DNA of 23,881 nucleotides from Gammaproteobacteria bacterium. GTDB taxonomy: Bacteria; Pseudomonadota; Gammaproteobacteria; DSM-19610. The notes beneath the pieces are model-generated. The model was not told where the DNA came from. It saw only the letters and a list, made by a program, of their open reading frames with translations, and searched no databases. The stretch spans positions 1 to 23,881 of the forward strand of contig JAUXDG010000011.1 in assembly GCA_030618475.1 (NCBI GenBank), written 5' to 3'. The position numbers and the translations under genes are program-made. Shown one piece after another: positions 1 through 8,848 of this stretch; positions within the stretch are counted from its first letter, which is position 1; every line of letters starts with the position of its first letter.

Positions 1-81
1 GGAGGACTATACCGCAGAAGTAAAACCTTTAGGTGGCAGGCTGCTGGCATTTCATCGTACCGACAGGCTCCTGGCATGTTT
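1..81. other. Window edge downstream of bamA, no gene assigned
   Basis: In related genomes skp/ompH follows bamA, but nothing here resembles a Skp signal peptide. A minus-strand frame is open from an ATG at 77 to the window edge, but its residues resemble no family I know. The stretch holds a 14-nt direct repeat (37-50 and 64-77, 13 of 14 identical, 27-nt period). No terminator is evident after bamA. Confidence 0.4.
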
Positions 82-2355
82 TTAGAACCCCGCCCCCAGA
101 CTGAACTGGAACTCCTGGACATCATCACCTGACTTGTCATTGAGCGGTTTGGCAAAACTGACTGCCAGCGGCCCCACCGGAGACAACCAGGTCGCCCCGA
201 TACCTACCGACATACGCAGGTCATTGGTCTCGAAGTCCTCCACACCAGGGAACACAGTACCGATATCAAAAAAAGTACTCAACCTTACGCTCTTACTGTC
301 TGTCAGGAATGGTGGCGGAAACATGATTTCCGCATTGCCGACCGTTCTGAAGCTGCCACCGAGAGGATCGTTATCGGAATCCCGCGGCCCTAATGAATTA
401 TCTTCAAAACCACGCACCGAGCGCACACCACCGGCAAAATAGTTTTCGAAAAACGGCAGGTTGTCAAAATCGCCATAGCCATCGCCGTAGCCGATATCCG
501 CTTTGCCATGAAAAACAAACAGTTTGGTCAGGGGAATATATTGTTGTATACGCAGATCCACTTTGTAAAATTCAAGCTGGGAACCCGGGATCTTGGTATC
601 TAAACTGATTCGTCGTACACCACCCGAGCTGGGAAAGATGCGCCGGTTACGGGTATCGTGAGACAAACTCGTCGCCAGACCCAGGCTTTTGAAACTGTCA
701 CCGTGGTCATCGATAAATTGCGTGATTTCAAAGGATGAGAATTCAGCAGTCTTGAGTTCCAGGCTGTCGGCCTCGATGGTGAAACGGAATGAATTGTACT
801 CACTGATCGGAAAGCCGTAGGTGACATTGAGGCCAAAGGTATCGGTGGAATAATCGGCGATGTTGGCTTCATCAGCGTCCGTGTCACGATAAAAAGCGCC
901 GAACCCGCGGCTGACGCCATCGACAGTGTAGAAGGGATTGGTATAAGAAACGCTGAAGATCCGGGTGACATCACTGTTGTTGGCAGACACGCTGACCCTG
1001 CGCCCGGAACCCAGGAAATTATCCTGGGTAATACTGCCATTGAGAATAATGCCGGAAGTCTGGGAAAAGCCGATGCCGAGGGAAATGCTGCCCGAGGCCT
1101 GCTCTGTCACCGAGTAATCGACGTCCACTTGATCGGTCGAGCCCGGCACCGCCGGCGTCTCGACATTGACACCTTCAAAATAGCCAAGGCGCTGAAGACG
1201 GGTGCGCGAGCGCTCAACCTTCTCGGCGGAGAACCATCCACCCTCCATTTGCCGCATTTCCTGGCGCAACACCTCATCGCGCGTTTTGGTATTACCGGCA
1301 AAATTGATACGGCGTACGTAAACGCGTTTACCCGGATCGACAAATAATGTCAGATCGACTTCGCGTGTTTCTTCATTGACATCGGGAACCGTATTGACGT
1401 TGGCGAAGGCATAGCCTGCGTTGCCCAGGCTGTCCGATATACGCGTGACAGTATCTGTGACCCGTTTACGTGAAAACACATCACCCGCATTAATCCGGAA
1501 ATCCGGGTACAGTTCCTCTGCCGGCACCGGCAACTCGCCCGAAAGTTTGACCTCTCGGACCCGGTATTGCTCACCTTCGGTAATATTGATCGTGATGTAA
1601 ATGTCCTTTTTATCCGGGGTAATGGAAACCTGCGTAGAATCGGTATTAAACTTGATGTAGCCGCGATCCTGATAATAGGAACGCAAGGTTTCAAGATCCG
1701 CGGCCAGTTCCTGCTTGGAGTACTGGTCATCCTTGGTATAAAAAGACAACCAGTTCGGTGTACGTTGCGATAACCGTTTCAACAGTGTTTTATCATCGAA
1801 GACACGGTTACCGACAATACTGATCTGCTTGATCTTGGCGACCGCGCCTTCAGAGACATCGATCAGGATACCGACCTTGTTGCGTTCCAACGGTGTAACC
1901 GTTGTTTCGATCTTGACGCCATACTTACCACGGCTGTAGTACTGGCGCTCCAGCTCCAGCTCGACTTTTTCCAGCAGTGAACGATCAAACACGTTACCTT
2001 CGGCCAGACCGATATCCTTTAATGACTCAAGCAAGGGTTCTGTCTCTATATCGTCATTACCCTGCACCTTGATACTGGCAATTGCCGGGCGCTCCTGCAC
2101 GATGACGACCAGCACGTTCCCATCCCGTTCCAGTCTGACATCCCTGAAATACCCCGACTTGTACAGTGAGCGAATAGTGAGCTCGGAATCGTGTTGCGTG
2201 AAATTGTCGCCTACCTGCACCGGTAGAAAGTTGAATACCGTGCCGGGTGAGATGCGTTGCAATCCTTCGACGCGAATATCACTGACCTCGAAGGCCTCGA
2301 ACCCGTAGACTGGAAAAGATAACACAAGAATTATTATTTGCAGAATGCGATGCAT
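82..2355 (-). CDS. bamA: Outer membrane protein assembly factor BamA
   Basis: Central subunit of the BAM complex, which folds and inserts beta-barrel proteins into the outer membrane. The 757-residue product starts with a signal peptide (MHRILQIIILVLSFPVYG). The periplasmic half reads as five POTRA domains, for example VSDIRVEGLQRISPGTVFNF at the start of POTRA1. A C-terminal 16-strand barrel follows, with the family VRGF motif of loop 6 at residues 647-650 and a terminal Phe typical of outer-membrane barrels. I chose the ATG at 2355 because the signal peptide begins there and it lies 16 nt after the rseP stop; an upstream extension to 2412 would run into rseP. It is the last minus-strand gene in the window, and skp, lpxD, fabZ and lpxA would be expected beyond the edge. 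E. coli BamA is somewhat longer (810 aa). Confidence 0.98.
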   Translation of the reverse strand: MHRILQIIILVLSFPVYGFEAFEVSDIRVEGLQRISPGTVFNFLPVQVGDNFTQHDSELTIRSLYKSGYFRDVRLERDGNVLVVIVQERPAIASIKVQGNDDIETEPLLESLKDIGLAEGNVFDRSLLEKVELELERQYYSRGKYGVKIETTVTPLERNKVGILIDVSEGAVAKIKQISIVGNRVFDDKTLLKRLSQRTPNWLSFYTKDDQYSKQELAADLETLRSYYQDRGYIKFNTDSTQVSITPDKKDIYITINITEGEQYRVREVKLSGELPVPAEELYPDFRINAGDVFSRKRVTDTVTRISDSLGNAGYAFANVNTVPDVNEETREVDLTLFVDPGKRVYVRRINFAGNTKTRDEVLRQEMRQMEGGWFSAEKVERSRTRLQRLGYFEGVNVETPAVPGSTDQVDVDYSVTEQASGSISLGIGFSQTSGIILNGSITQDNFLGSGRRVSVSANNSDVTRIFSVSYTNPFYTVDGVSRGFGAFYRDTDADEANIADYSTDTFGLNVTYGFPISEYNSFRFTIEADSLELKTAEFSSFEITQFIDDHGDSFKSLGLATSLSHDTRNRRIFPSSGGVRRISLDTKIPGSQLEFYKVDLRIQQYIPLTKLFVFHGKADIGYGDGYGDFDNLPFFENYFAGGVRSVRGFEDNSLGPRDSDNDPLGGSFRTVGNAEIMFPPPFLTDSKSVRLSTFFDIGTVFPGVEDFETNDLRMSVGIGATWLSPVGPLAVSFAKPLNDKSGDDVQEFQFSLGAGF

Positions 2356-2371
2356 CAACAATCCCGAAAAC

Positions 2372-3739
2372 TCAGGCTCCGAACAGACGCGACAAATCGT
2401 TATAAAAGGCAATCGTCATCAAAGCCAGCAACAACAGTATCCCTAATTGCTGACCGAATTGTTGTGCCGAATCAGACAGTGGCTTGCCCTGTACCCACTC
2501 AATAGCGTTATACAGCAGATGCCCGCCATCCAGAACAGGGACAGGCAACAGATTCAGCACCCCCAGACTGATGCTGACAATAGCCAGGAATTTCAGAAAA
2601 CTGGCCAGCCCGATTCGAGCAGAATAGCCGGCATACTGCGCAATACTGATAGGTCCGCTGATATTTTCAACAGAAGCCCTGCCCGACAGCATCCCCCACA
2701 GGGTACGCACCGTGAGTGCGCTCATTTCCCAGGTTTTCTGCACTGATTTAGCTGCCGACTCGACGATCCCGTACCGCACTTCGGTACGCATATTATCCTG
2801 CACGCCTTCAGGTTGACGGACATAGGCGCCTATTTGTCCGATTGTCTCGCCATTTTCATCCACGGCCTTCGGAACCAGGGTCATCTCCAGTTCATCTGTG
2901 CCCCGCAACACCCTGATCTGTGATGACTGTTCGGGGTGCGCACGGACATAATCCACCCATTCGGACCAGGTTTCGATGGTTTGTGAACCGACTGACACGA
3001 TGCGGTCGCCCGGCTGCAAACCCGCTTGCTCCGCCGGTGCATTCGCGACCAGACGATCGATAACCGGCGGTAGCCTTGGGCGCCATACGGAAAGCCCCAG
3101 ATTGCCAAGTAAACCGCCTTTGTCGAGGGCATTCGGCACGCCGGAGAAGTCGATAATCAGTAGCCGCTGAGTGTCATCCGGGCTGTGCACGGAGATCTCG
3201 ATCCGTTCGCCTGACAAGGCTGCGTCCAGCAGTTCCAGTGTTGCTGCATCCCAGGTCGGTGTCGCCTTGCCGGCAACACTCAAGAATTCGTCTTTTTCCT
3301 GGAATCCGGCCTGTTCCGCAACCGACTGTGGTGCGATTTCACCGACAATCGGACGCAGGCCCGGTACGCCACTGACAAACATCAACCAGTAGGCTGCAAT
3401 CGCGAACAGAAAATTAAACAGCGGGCCGGCAAGAATCACTGCAGAGCGCACCCATAGCGCTTGCCGGTTAAACGATCTGGACACTTCGGCGGGCGCGACC
3501 GGAGCCTCACGTTCATCCAGCATCTTCACATAGCCGCCCAGTGGCAACACTGCGATGACGAACTCGGTCCGATCAGCTCCAAAACGGCGCCTCCAGATCG
3601 GCTTTCCAAAACCAATGGAAAACCTCAGCACCTTGATGCCGAGTTTCCTGGCAACCCAGAAATGACCAAACTCATGCACTGCCACCAACAGGCTGATGGC
3701 AACAATGAAGGCCAGCAGTGACCCCCCGAAACCACTCAT
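2372..3739 (-). CDS. rseP: Site-2 protease RseP (regulator of sigma E)
   Basis: Inner-membrane zinc metalloprotease that makes the intramembrane cut of anti-sigma factor RseA in the envelope-stress cascade and also clears signal-peptide remnants. The 455-residue protein has the zinc-binding HEFGH motif at H22, E23 and H26 in the first transmembrane segment. The third ligand lies in LDGG (D404) in a C-terminal transmembrane segment. Two tandem PDZ domains lie between, with the second around GLQPGDRIVSVGSQTI. Its start codon overlaps the dxr stop by 4 nt (ATGA), which implies translational coupling. Position next to bamA is conserved in Gammaproteobacteria and links envelope-stress sensing to outer-membrane assembly. 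Confidence 0.97.
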   Translation of the reverse strand: MSGFGGSLLAFIVAISLLVAVHEFGHFWVARKLGIKVLRFSIGFGKPIWRRRFGADRTEFVIAVLPLGGYVKMLDEREAPVAPAEVSRSFNRQALWVRSAVILAGPLFNFLFAIAAYWLMFVSGVPGLRPIVGEIAPQSVAEQAGFQEKDEFLSVAGKATPTWDAATLELLDAALSGERIEISVHSPDDTQRLLIIDFSGVPNALDKGGLLGNLGLSVWRPRLPPVIDRLVANAPAEQAGLQPGDRIVSVGSQTIETWSEWVDYVRAHPEQSSQIRVLRGTDELEMTLVPKAVDENGETIGQIGAYVRQPEGVQDNMRTEVRYGIVESAAKSVQKTWEMSALTVRTLWGMLSGRASVENISGPISIAQYAGYSARIGLASFLKFLAIVSISLGVLNLLPVPVLDGGHLLYNAIEWVQGKPLSDSAQQFGQQLGILLLLALMTIAFYNDLSRLFGA

Positions 3740-4944
3740 ACATTCGCCCGCTTGCGCTGCCTTGCAGCGATCATCTCATTGGCGCAGGCGCGCGCCAGGG
3801 CATCTTCCTCCAGAATGACGTCAAATGAGTCCGCGTCCCGTAGCGTAACTTCAGCCAGGGTGGACTCAATGACGCCGGGTATCGAGGTAAAGTTAATCCG
3901 GCCCTCCAGAAAAGCATGCACAGCCACTTCGTTAGCCGCATTCAGGACAGCAGACGCCGTTCCTCCGGCCCGCCAGGCCTCCTGGGCCAGGCGTAAACAG
4001 GGAAAACGCTGCAGGTCCGGTGGTTCAAAATCGAGCCTGGCCGTCTTGAGCATATCCAGGACATCGACTCCCGCATCAATTCGTTCCGGCCAGGCCAGAC
4101 TGTGTGCAATTGGAGTACGCATATCGGGATTACCCAGCTGGGCCAGTACCGAGCCGTCCCGATACTGCACCATTGAGTGAATGACACTCTGCGGATGAAT
4201 CAGCACCTGCAGCATCGATTCGGGAACAGAAAACAGCCAGCAGGCTTCGATCAGCTCCAGTCCTTTGTTCATCATGGTGGCGGAATCCACGGAAATCTTA
4301 CGACCCATATCCCAGTTCGGGTGGCGACAGGCCTGCTCCGGGGTGATGTCAGACAATTGATCGAGTGCAGTGGTTCGAAACGGCCCGCCGGAAGCGGTCA
4401 ATAATATTTTTACGACACCTTCCGGTTGACCTGAGCCGGCTAAAAAACCCTGCGGCATGCATTGAAAAATGGCGTTGTGTTCACTGTCCACAGGTAACAG
4501 CTCGGCACCACCGGCCTGAACCTGTTGCATGAACAGTGAGCCCGACATGACCAGTGCTTCCTTGTTGGCCAACAGTACCCGTTTGCCCGATTTGGCAGCT
4601 TCCACGGTGGGCAACAATCCAGCGGCGCCGACAATGCCCGCCATGACACAGTCAACATTTTCAAGTCCGGCAACTTTCACCAGCGCCTCCAAACCGCTCA
4701 TGACCTCGATATCGGGCGCCTGTTCATGCAGGCGACCTTGTAGCTGTTCGGCCGCATCCTCATCAGCCATCACGGCGAACTCGGGCCGATGCTCGAGACA
4801 CTGCGCGACAAGGCGGTCAACGTCCTGATTCGCTGTCAGTGCAACTACCCGGTAGCGATCGCTATTGCGCCTGATAACATCCAGCGTACTGACGCCAATG
4901 GAGCCGGTAGCACCAAGAACGGTAATTCCCGGACGCTCCTTCAT
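3736..4944 (-). CDS. dxr: 1-deoxy-D-xylulose 5-phosphate reductoisomerase
   Basis: Second enzyme of the MEP isoprenoid pathway: NADPH-dependent conversion of DXP to 2-C-methyl-D-erythritol 4-phosphate in the cytoplasm. Residues 11-17 (GATGSIG) form the N-terminal NADPH-binding loop. The metal ligands are in PVDSEHNAIF (D153, E155), and NKGLE (from N226, with E230) continues the active site. I chose the ATG at 4944 (402 aa, close to the 398 aa of E. coli). It gives an ATGA overlap with the cdsA stop, like the dxr/rseP junction, and begins directly before the nucleotide-binding strand; the ATG at 4956 would add four residues. It sits with uppS and cdsA, so isoprenoid precursor and carrier-lipid synthesis are grouped. 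Confidence 0.97.
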   Translation of the reverse strand: MKERPGITVLGATGSIGVSTLDVIRRNSDRYRVVALTANQDVDRLVAQCLEHRPEFAVMADEDAAEQLQGRLHEQAPDIEVMSGLEALVKVAGLENVDCVMAGIVGAAGLLPTVEAAKSGKRVLLANKEALVMSGSLFMQQVQAGGAELLPVDSEHNAIFQCMPQGFLAGSGQPEGVVKILLTASGGPFRTTALDQLSDITPEQACRHPNWDMGRKISVDSATMMNKGLELIEACWLFSVPESMLQVLIHPQSVIHSMVQYRDGSVLAQLGNPDMRTPIAHSLAWPERIDAGVDVLDMLKTARLDFEPPDLQRFPCLRLAQEAWRAGGTASAVLNAANEVAVHAFLEGRINFTSIPGVIESTLAEVTLRDADSFDVILEEDALARACANEMIAARQRKRANV

Positions 4945-5762
4945 AACGCCACCCATCTCAAGCCGAGCAGGAAAACAGGCGCTGCGGCAAGCAGACTGTC
5001 GATCCGATCCAGAATACCGCCGTGGCCGGGTATCAGGGTACCCGAGTCCTTAACCCCCTGCTGGCGCTTCAACAGGCTTTCCAGCAAGTCACCGGCGATG
5101 GAAAACAACACGGTCACCAGACAAACCAGTATAAATCCGGCCATCGCCGAGCCCTGTAAATCAATAAACCGCGCATAGCCAAACGCGAACAACGAGCAGG
5201 CTGCCAGGGCGCCCAACACGCCTTCCCAGGTTTTGCCGGGACTGACCCTGGGCGCCAGCTTGTTGCGACCGAACTGCCTGCCGGCAAAGAAAGCGCCGCT
5301 GTCGGCGACCCACACCAGCACCAGAACGTACAACACCCAGTGCGGTCCCTGATCCGGCCGGCTGTGCAACACCACCAGCGCCAGCCAGGTACTGATCATG
5401 AGGCCAAGACCCAACAGTGCCTTGGCCAGCGCGTGTACAAGCGTCGCTTCACCACCGAGTGCAGGCCGTGTAATCCAGTACAACACGAACAGCCACCAGA
5501 GCAAAGCTGACCACAACACGACATCAACCAGAATTTCCGATTGTGCAAAATTCCAGGCTACAGCAATGCAAAACAGGGTTAACAACAGATAGGCGATACG
5601 CGCCGCCCTATGCTGTAACGGGATGAGTGCGCCCCACTCCCAGGCAGCAAGCAACATGGCCAGCGCGGCGATCAGTGCAAAGCCGGACAAATTCAATTTC
5701 AATACCACCAGCACCACCAGCGGCACTCCGACCAGCGCGCTGATGAAGCGTTGCTTAAGCAC
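4941..5762 (-). CDS. cdsA: Phosphatidate cytidylyltransferase (CDP-diglyceride synthase)
   Basis: Integral inner-membrane enzyme making CDP-diacylglycerol from phosphatidate and CTP, the branch point of phospholipid synthesis. The 273-residue product is almost entirely hydrophobic helices. The complete family signature near its C terminus spans S229 to D255, with K232-R233, D239, PGHGG (245-249) and DRID (252-255). An open frame extends further upstream, but that part is antisense-quality sequence inside uppS. The natural start is the GTG at 5762 giving MLKQRFISALVGVP, typical of the family. This start overlaps the uppS stop by 8 nt. The stop overlaps the dxr start in an ATGA. Confidence 0.95.
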   Translation of the reverse strand: MLKQRFISALVGVPLVVLVVLKLNLSGFALIAALAMLLAAWEWGALIPLQHRAARIAYLLLTLFCIAVAWNFAQSEILVDVVLWSALLWWLFVLYWITRPALGGEATLVHALAKALLGLGLMISTWLALVVLHSRPDQGPHWVLYVLVLVWVADSGAFFAGRQFGRNKLAPRVSPGKTWEGVLGALAACSLFAFGYARFIDLQGSAMAGFILVCLVTVLFSIAGDLLESLLKRQQGVKDSGTLIPGHGGILDRIDSLLAAAPVFLLGLRWVAL

Positions 5763-6525
5763 GTTTGGACTGTTCAATCTGATCGCCCGTCTGCCCAAAA
5801 CGCCGTTGGCGGCTGGCAAAGGACTGTAACGCCTCTGAAAAAGCCGCGTCGGTAAAGTCCGGCCATAACAGATCGGTGAAATACAACTCGGTATAGGCCA
5901 GCTGCCATAATAAAAAGTTGCTGATTCGCTGTTCACCTCCGGTTCGAATAAAAAGATCCGGTTCCGGCAGGTCAGCGATGCAGAGTTCCCCGCCCAATGC
6001 TTCGCTGTCGATATCGTCCACCTCGAGTTCACCAGCCATGGCTCTGGCTGCCAGACGCCTGGCTGCTTCAGCCAGATCCCAGCGGCCGCCATAGTTTACA
6101 GCGATTACCAGTGTCAACCGATGGTTATGGGCAGTTTGCTGCTCCGCGATATCCATCAGCGAACGCAACTTGGGATCGAAGGCTGTGAGATTACCGATAA
6201 ACCGGATATGCACACCGTTTCTATCGAGGCGATTAACCTCTTTTTTAAGCGTGTGAACGAACAAGTCCATGAGCAGACCAACTTCAGTCTTGGGTCTGCG
6301 CCAGTTTTCGCTGGAAAAAGCAAACAGCGTCAGCGCTTCGATACCGCGCTTCTGACAGGCGGAAACGATGCGGCGAACTGCTTTTACGCCTTCACGATGC
6401 CCCATATAACGCGGGAGATTCTTTTTCTTAGCCCAACGACCATTACCATCCATAATGATAGCAACATGGCGAGGCAACGCCAGCTGTGTAGGCTGCACTT
6501 CCGCCTGGACGTTTTCCTGTGCCAT
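5755..6525 (-). CDS. uppS: Isoprenyl transferase (undecaprenyl diphosphate synthase)
   Basis: Cis-prenyltransferase that condenses farnesyl-PP with isopentenyl-PP to give the C55 carrier lipid precursor for peptidoglycan and O-antigen. The 256-residue protein has the MDGNGRWAK motif with catalytic D26, the same number as in E. coli. It also has GHREG shortly after and the C-terminal FIRTGGEQRISNFLLWQ and ELYFTDLLWPDF blocks that bind IPP and form the dimer. The start is fixed by an in-frame TAG just four codons upstream. The bases between the frr stop and this ATG are pyrimidine-rich and contain no Shine-Dalgarno sequence, so initiation probably depends on ribosomes finishing frr 9 nt upstream. 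Confidence 0.97.
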   Translation of the reverse strand: MAQENVQAEVQPTQLALPRHVAIIMDGNGRWAKKKNLPRYMGHREGVKAVRRIVSACQKRGIEALTLFAFSSENWRRPKTEVGLLMDLFVHTLKKEVNRLDRNGVHIRFIGNLTAFDPKLRSLMDIAEQQTAHNHRLTLVIAVNYGGRWDLAEAARRLAARAMAGELEVDDIDSEALGGELCIADLPEPDLFIRTGGEQRISNFLLWQLAYTELYFTDLLWPDFTDAAFSEALQSFASRQRRFGQTGDQIEQSKRA

Positions 6526-6534
6526 AGTAGGAGA

Positions 6535-7092
6535 CTATATTTCCATCAACTCCGCTTCTTTGACGGCGAGCAGTTTATCCACTTCTTCGACAAAGAGATT
6601 GGTCAGTTTCTGGATGTCATCCTGAGCGCGCCGGTCATCGTCCTCGGAAATTTCTTTCTCTTTCAAGAGTTCCTTGAAGTCACTATTGGCGTCGCGGCGG
6701 ATATTCCGGATCGCTACCCGGGCGCCCTCTGCTTCCGAGCGCACCACACGCACCATGTCCTTACGGCGCTCCTCCGTCAACGCAGGCATCGGGATACGGA
6801 TTACGGTTCCCGCACTGCTTGGATTCAAACCCAGGTCCGAGGTCATGATGGCCTTTTCGATAAGCTTTACCATGGGTTGCTCCCACGGTGTAAGCATCAG
6901 TGTCCGGGAGTCCTCGACAGAGATATTCGCAACCTGAGATAAGGGCACTGCGGAGCCATAATAGTCGACTCTGATGTGGTCCAGCAGGCTGGTATGGGCT
7001 CGTCCCGTGCGAATTTTTCCCAATTCCTTCTTCAGCGCTTCGATACTTTTACCCATACGGAGTTTGGCATCGTCTTTTATTTCCTCAATCAT
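6535..7092 (-). CDS. frr: Ribosome recycling factor
   Basis: Splits post-termination ribosomes together with EF-G. The 185-residue product matches the E. coli length exactly when started at the ATG at 7092. Diagnostic blocks are KIRTGRAHTSLLDHI, SDLGLNPSSAGTVIRIP, LTEERRKD and KEKEISEDDDRRAQDDIQKLT, which form the three-helix-bundle arm. A GTG at 7101 overlapping the pyrH stop is in frame and would add three residues. I prefer 7092 because a GGAG lies 8 nt upstream of it, whereas the GTG has no properly spaced ribosome-binding site. The pyrH-frr-uppS order is conserved across Proteobacteria. Confidence 0.97.
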   Translation of the reverse strand: MIEEIKDDAKLRMGKSIEALKKELGKIRTGRAHTSLLDHIRVDYYGSAVPLSQVANISVEDSRTLMLTPWEQPMVKLIEKAIMTSDLGLNPSSAGTVIRIPMPALTEERRKDMVRVVRSEAEGARVAIRNIRRDANSDFKELLKEKEISEDDDRRAQDDIQKLTNLFVEEVDKLLAVKEAELMEI

Positions 7093-7097
7093 CTCAT

Positions 7098-7817
7098 TCA
7101 CTCCACCAGGGTACCCACGTCTTCGCCCGCAGCTACCCGGCCCAGATTGCCTGGTGTATGTAAATCAAATACCCGGATCGGCACACCCTGATCACGGCAT
7201 AACACCAATGCCGTGGCATCCATGACCGCGAGTTTCTTGACTATCGCCTCTTCAAAAGTCAATCGGTCATAACGCCTGGCGTTCGGGTTGCTGACAGGGT
7301 CGTCCGTATAGATACCATCCACCTTGGTCGCCTTCAGCATGATTTCCGCACCCATCTCGATAGCGCGCAGGCTGGCGGCGGAATCCGTGGTGAAAAACGG
7401 GTTCCCGGTACCGGCTGCAAAAATAACCACACGGCCTTTCTCCAGGTGCCGTACTGCACGGCGACGAATATAGTCCTCGCACACCTGGTTGACTTTCAAA
7501 GCGGACATGACACGACACTGGCTGCCCACTTTCTCCAGGGCATCCTGCATGGCCAGCGAGTTTATCACTGTCGCCAGCATGCCCATGTGGTCGCCGGTGA
7601 CCCGATCCATGCCACCCTGGGCAAGCCCGGCACCGCGGAATATGTTGCCGCCGCCGATCACCAGACCAATTTCCAGACCCGCTGAACTCAGCTCATGAAT
7701 TTCCTCTGCGATACGCCGGATTACCGCCGGTTCGATGCCGTAATCAGTGCCGCCCATGAGGGCTTCACCGCTCAATTTCAGCAGAATCCGGCGGTAGGCA
7801 AGTTGGCTCTTTTGCAT
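7098..7817 (-). CDS. pyrH: Uridylate kinase (UMP kinase)
   Basis: Hexameric bacterial UMP kinase of the amino-acid kinase superfamily: ATP + UMP to ADP + UDP, the entry to pyrimidine nucleotide pools. The 239-residue protein carries LKLSGEALMG near the N terminus (phosphate-binding), GLVIGGGNIFRG (UMP/phosphate loop), RVTGDHMGMLATVIN, and GTGNPFFTTDSAASLRA with ATKVDGIYTDDP toward the C terminus (nucleotide site). The ATG at 7817 has a close AAAGGA. It is separated from tsf by 95 nt that hold a strong hairpin, so its level may be set separately from rpsB-tsf. Confidence 0.98.
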   Translation of the reverse strand: MQKSQLAYRRILLKLSGEALMGGTDYGIEPAVIRRIAEEIHELSSAGLEIGLVIGGGNIFRGAGLAQGGMDRVTGDHMGMLATVINSLAMQDALEKVGSQCRVMSALKVNQVCEDYIRRRAVRHLEKGRVVIFAAGTGNPFFTTDSAASLRAIEMGAEIMLKATKVDGIYTDDPVSNPNARRYDRLTFEEAIVKKLAVMDATALVLCRDQGVPIRVFDLHTPGNLGRVAAGEDVGTLVE

Positions 7818-7842
7818 AGTCCTTTCTTTATACTGTTACGAA

Positions 7843-7865
7843 ATGGGGCCGCAGCGCGACCCCAT
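7843..7865 (-). terminator. GC-rich hairpin between tsf and pyrH (attenuator or weak terminator)
   Basis: On the minus strand a 10-bp stem (ATGGGGTCGC pairing with GCGGCCCCAT, one G-U pair) closes a 3-nt loop and is followed by a short T-containing run, TTTCG. It lies after the tsf stop and 26 nt before the pyrH start. The U-tract is poor, so partial termination or an mRNA-stability role is more likely than a full stop. In E. coli rpsB-tsf and pyrH are largely separate transcripts, which makes a terminator here plausible. Confidence 0.55.
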
Positions 7866-7912
7866 AAATCATACCGGGAAGCGGACCTCACGTCCCGCCC
7901 CCCAACCCGGAA

Positions 7913-8797
7913 TCAGCTGCCCTGAACCTGTGCCATGACCTCTTCGGCGAAGTTTTCGGTCTTTTTCTCGATGCCTTCTCCCAACTCGAGACGTTCAAAA
8001 GCCTGCACCCGGGCACCGGCGGCCTGTAGCAGTTTACCGACCGTCTGGTCGGGATCTTTCACAAACGGTTGGCCCAACAGGGTGATTTCACCGAGAAATT
8101 TGCGGATACGGCCACTGACCATCTTTTCGATAATATCAGCCGGCTTGCCACTGGCTTCTGCCTGGGCGGAGAATATTTCCTTCTCCTTGTCGAGCAGTTC
8201 CCGGGGTACCCCCGACTCGTCAACACACACCGGGTTGCTGGCAGCGATGTGCATGGCGATGCCTCTGGCCAGATCGGTGTCACCACCTTCCACGCCAACC
8301 AGAACGCCGATGCGGTTTCCGTGCAGGTAGCTGGACAGTGCCCCGGCAGCGGCTTCAAGACGAACGAAGCGGCGCACCTTGATGTTTTCGCCAATGCTCG
8401 AAATCAGGCTGCGACGCGCTTCTTCCACAGTTTCGCCACCATCTTCCAACGGCTTTGCCAATAAAGCGTCAATGTCCGCCGGCACATCATTCAGCACGCG
8501 CTGAACAACGGCGCGAGCAAAATTCTGGAACGCTTCTTTCCTGGCGACAAAATCGGTCTCGGAATTGACTTCTGCCATCGCCGCAGATTTACCATCGCCA
8601 CTGACTTCGACGACGATAATACCTTCGGCCGCGACACGACCTGCCTTCTTGTCTGCCTTGGCCAGGCCGGATTTACGCAAGTCCTCGGCGGCCGCTTCCA
8701 TATCGCCATCGGCTTTCACCAGGGCTTTCTTACATTCCATCATGCCGCAGCCGGTACGCTGACGCAGTTCTTTAACCTGCGCTGCTGTAATTGCCAT
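7913..8797 (-). CDS. tsf: Translation elongation factor Ts
   Basis: Guanine-nucleotide exchange factor that recycles EF-Tu-GDP. The 294-residue protein begins with the UBA-like N-terminal domain (AAQVKELRQRTGCGMMECKKAL). The TDFV motif that inserts into EF-Tu is at residues 81-84, within VNSETDFVARKEAF. The core and coiled-coil region follow, for example KMVSGRIRKFLGEITLLGQPFVKD. The ATG at 8797 has AGAGGT at good spacing. It lies 51 nt downstream of rpsB, the usual two-gene unit controlled by the S2 leader. Confidence 0.98.
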   Translation of the reverse strand: MAITAAQVKELRQRTGCGMMECKKALVKADGDMEAAAEDLRKSGLAKADKKAGRVAAEGIIVVEVSGDGKSAAMAEVNSETDFVARKEAFQNFARAVVQRVLNDVPADIDALLAKPLEDGGETVEEARRSLISSIGENIKVRRFVRLEAAAGALSSYLHGNRIGVLVGVEGGDTDLARGIAMHIAASNPVCVDESGVPRELLDKEKEIFSAQAEASGKPADIIEKMVSGRIRKFLGEITLLGQPFVKDPDQTVGKLLQAAGARVQAFERLELGEGIEKKTENFAEEVMAQVQGS

Positions 8798-8848
8798 GAC
8801 TCTTACCTCTTAAAAAGACTGAATAATGTTGAAAGCGAATTGTTCCGC

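Noticed and set aside
4945..4956. ATG at 4956 as the start of dxr
   Set aside because: In frame, but adds only four residues before the conserved N terminus and loses the ATGA coupling seen at the next junction.
6121..6942. A 273-codon plus-strand open frame over frr and uppS
   Set aside because: It lies opposite two well-recognised genes, crosses their junction, has no family resemblance, and is rich in His/Phe/Arg as expected of an antisense shadow.
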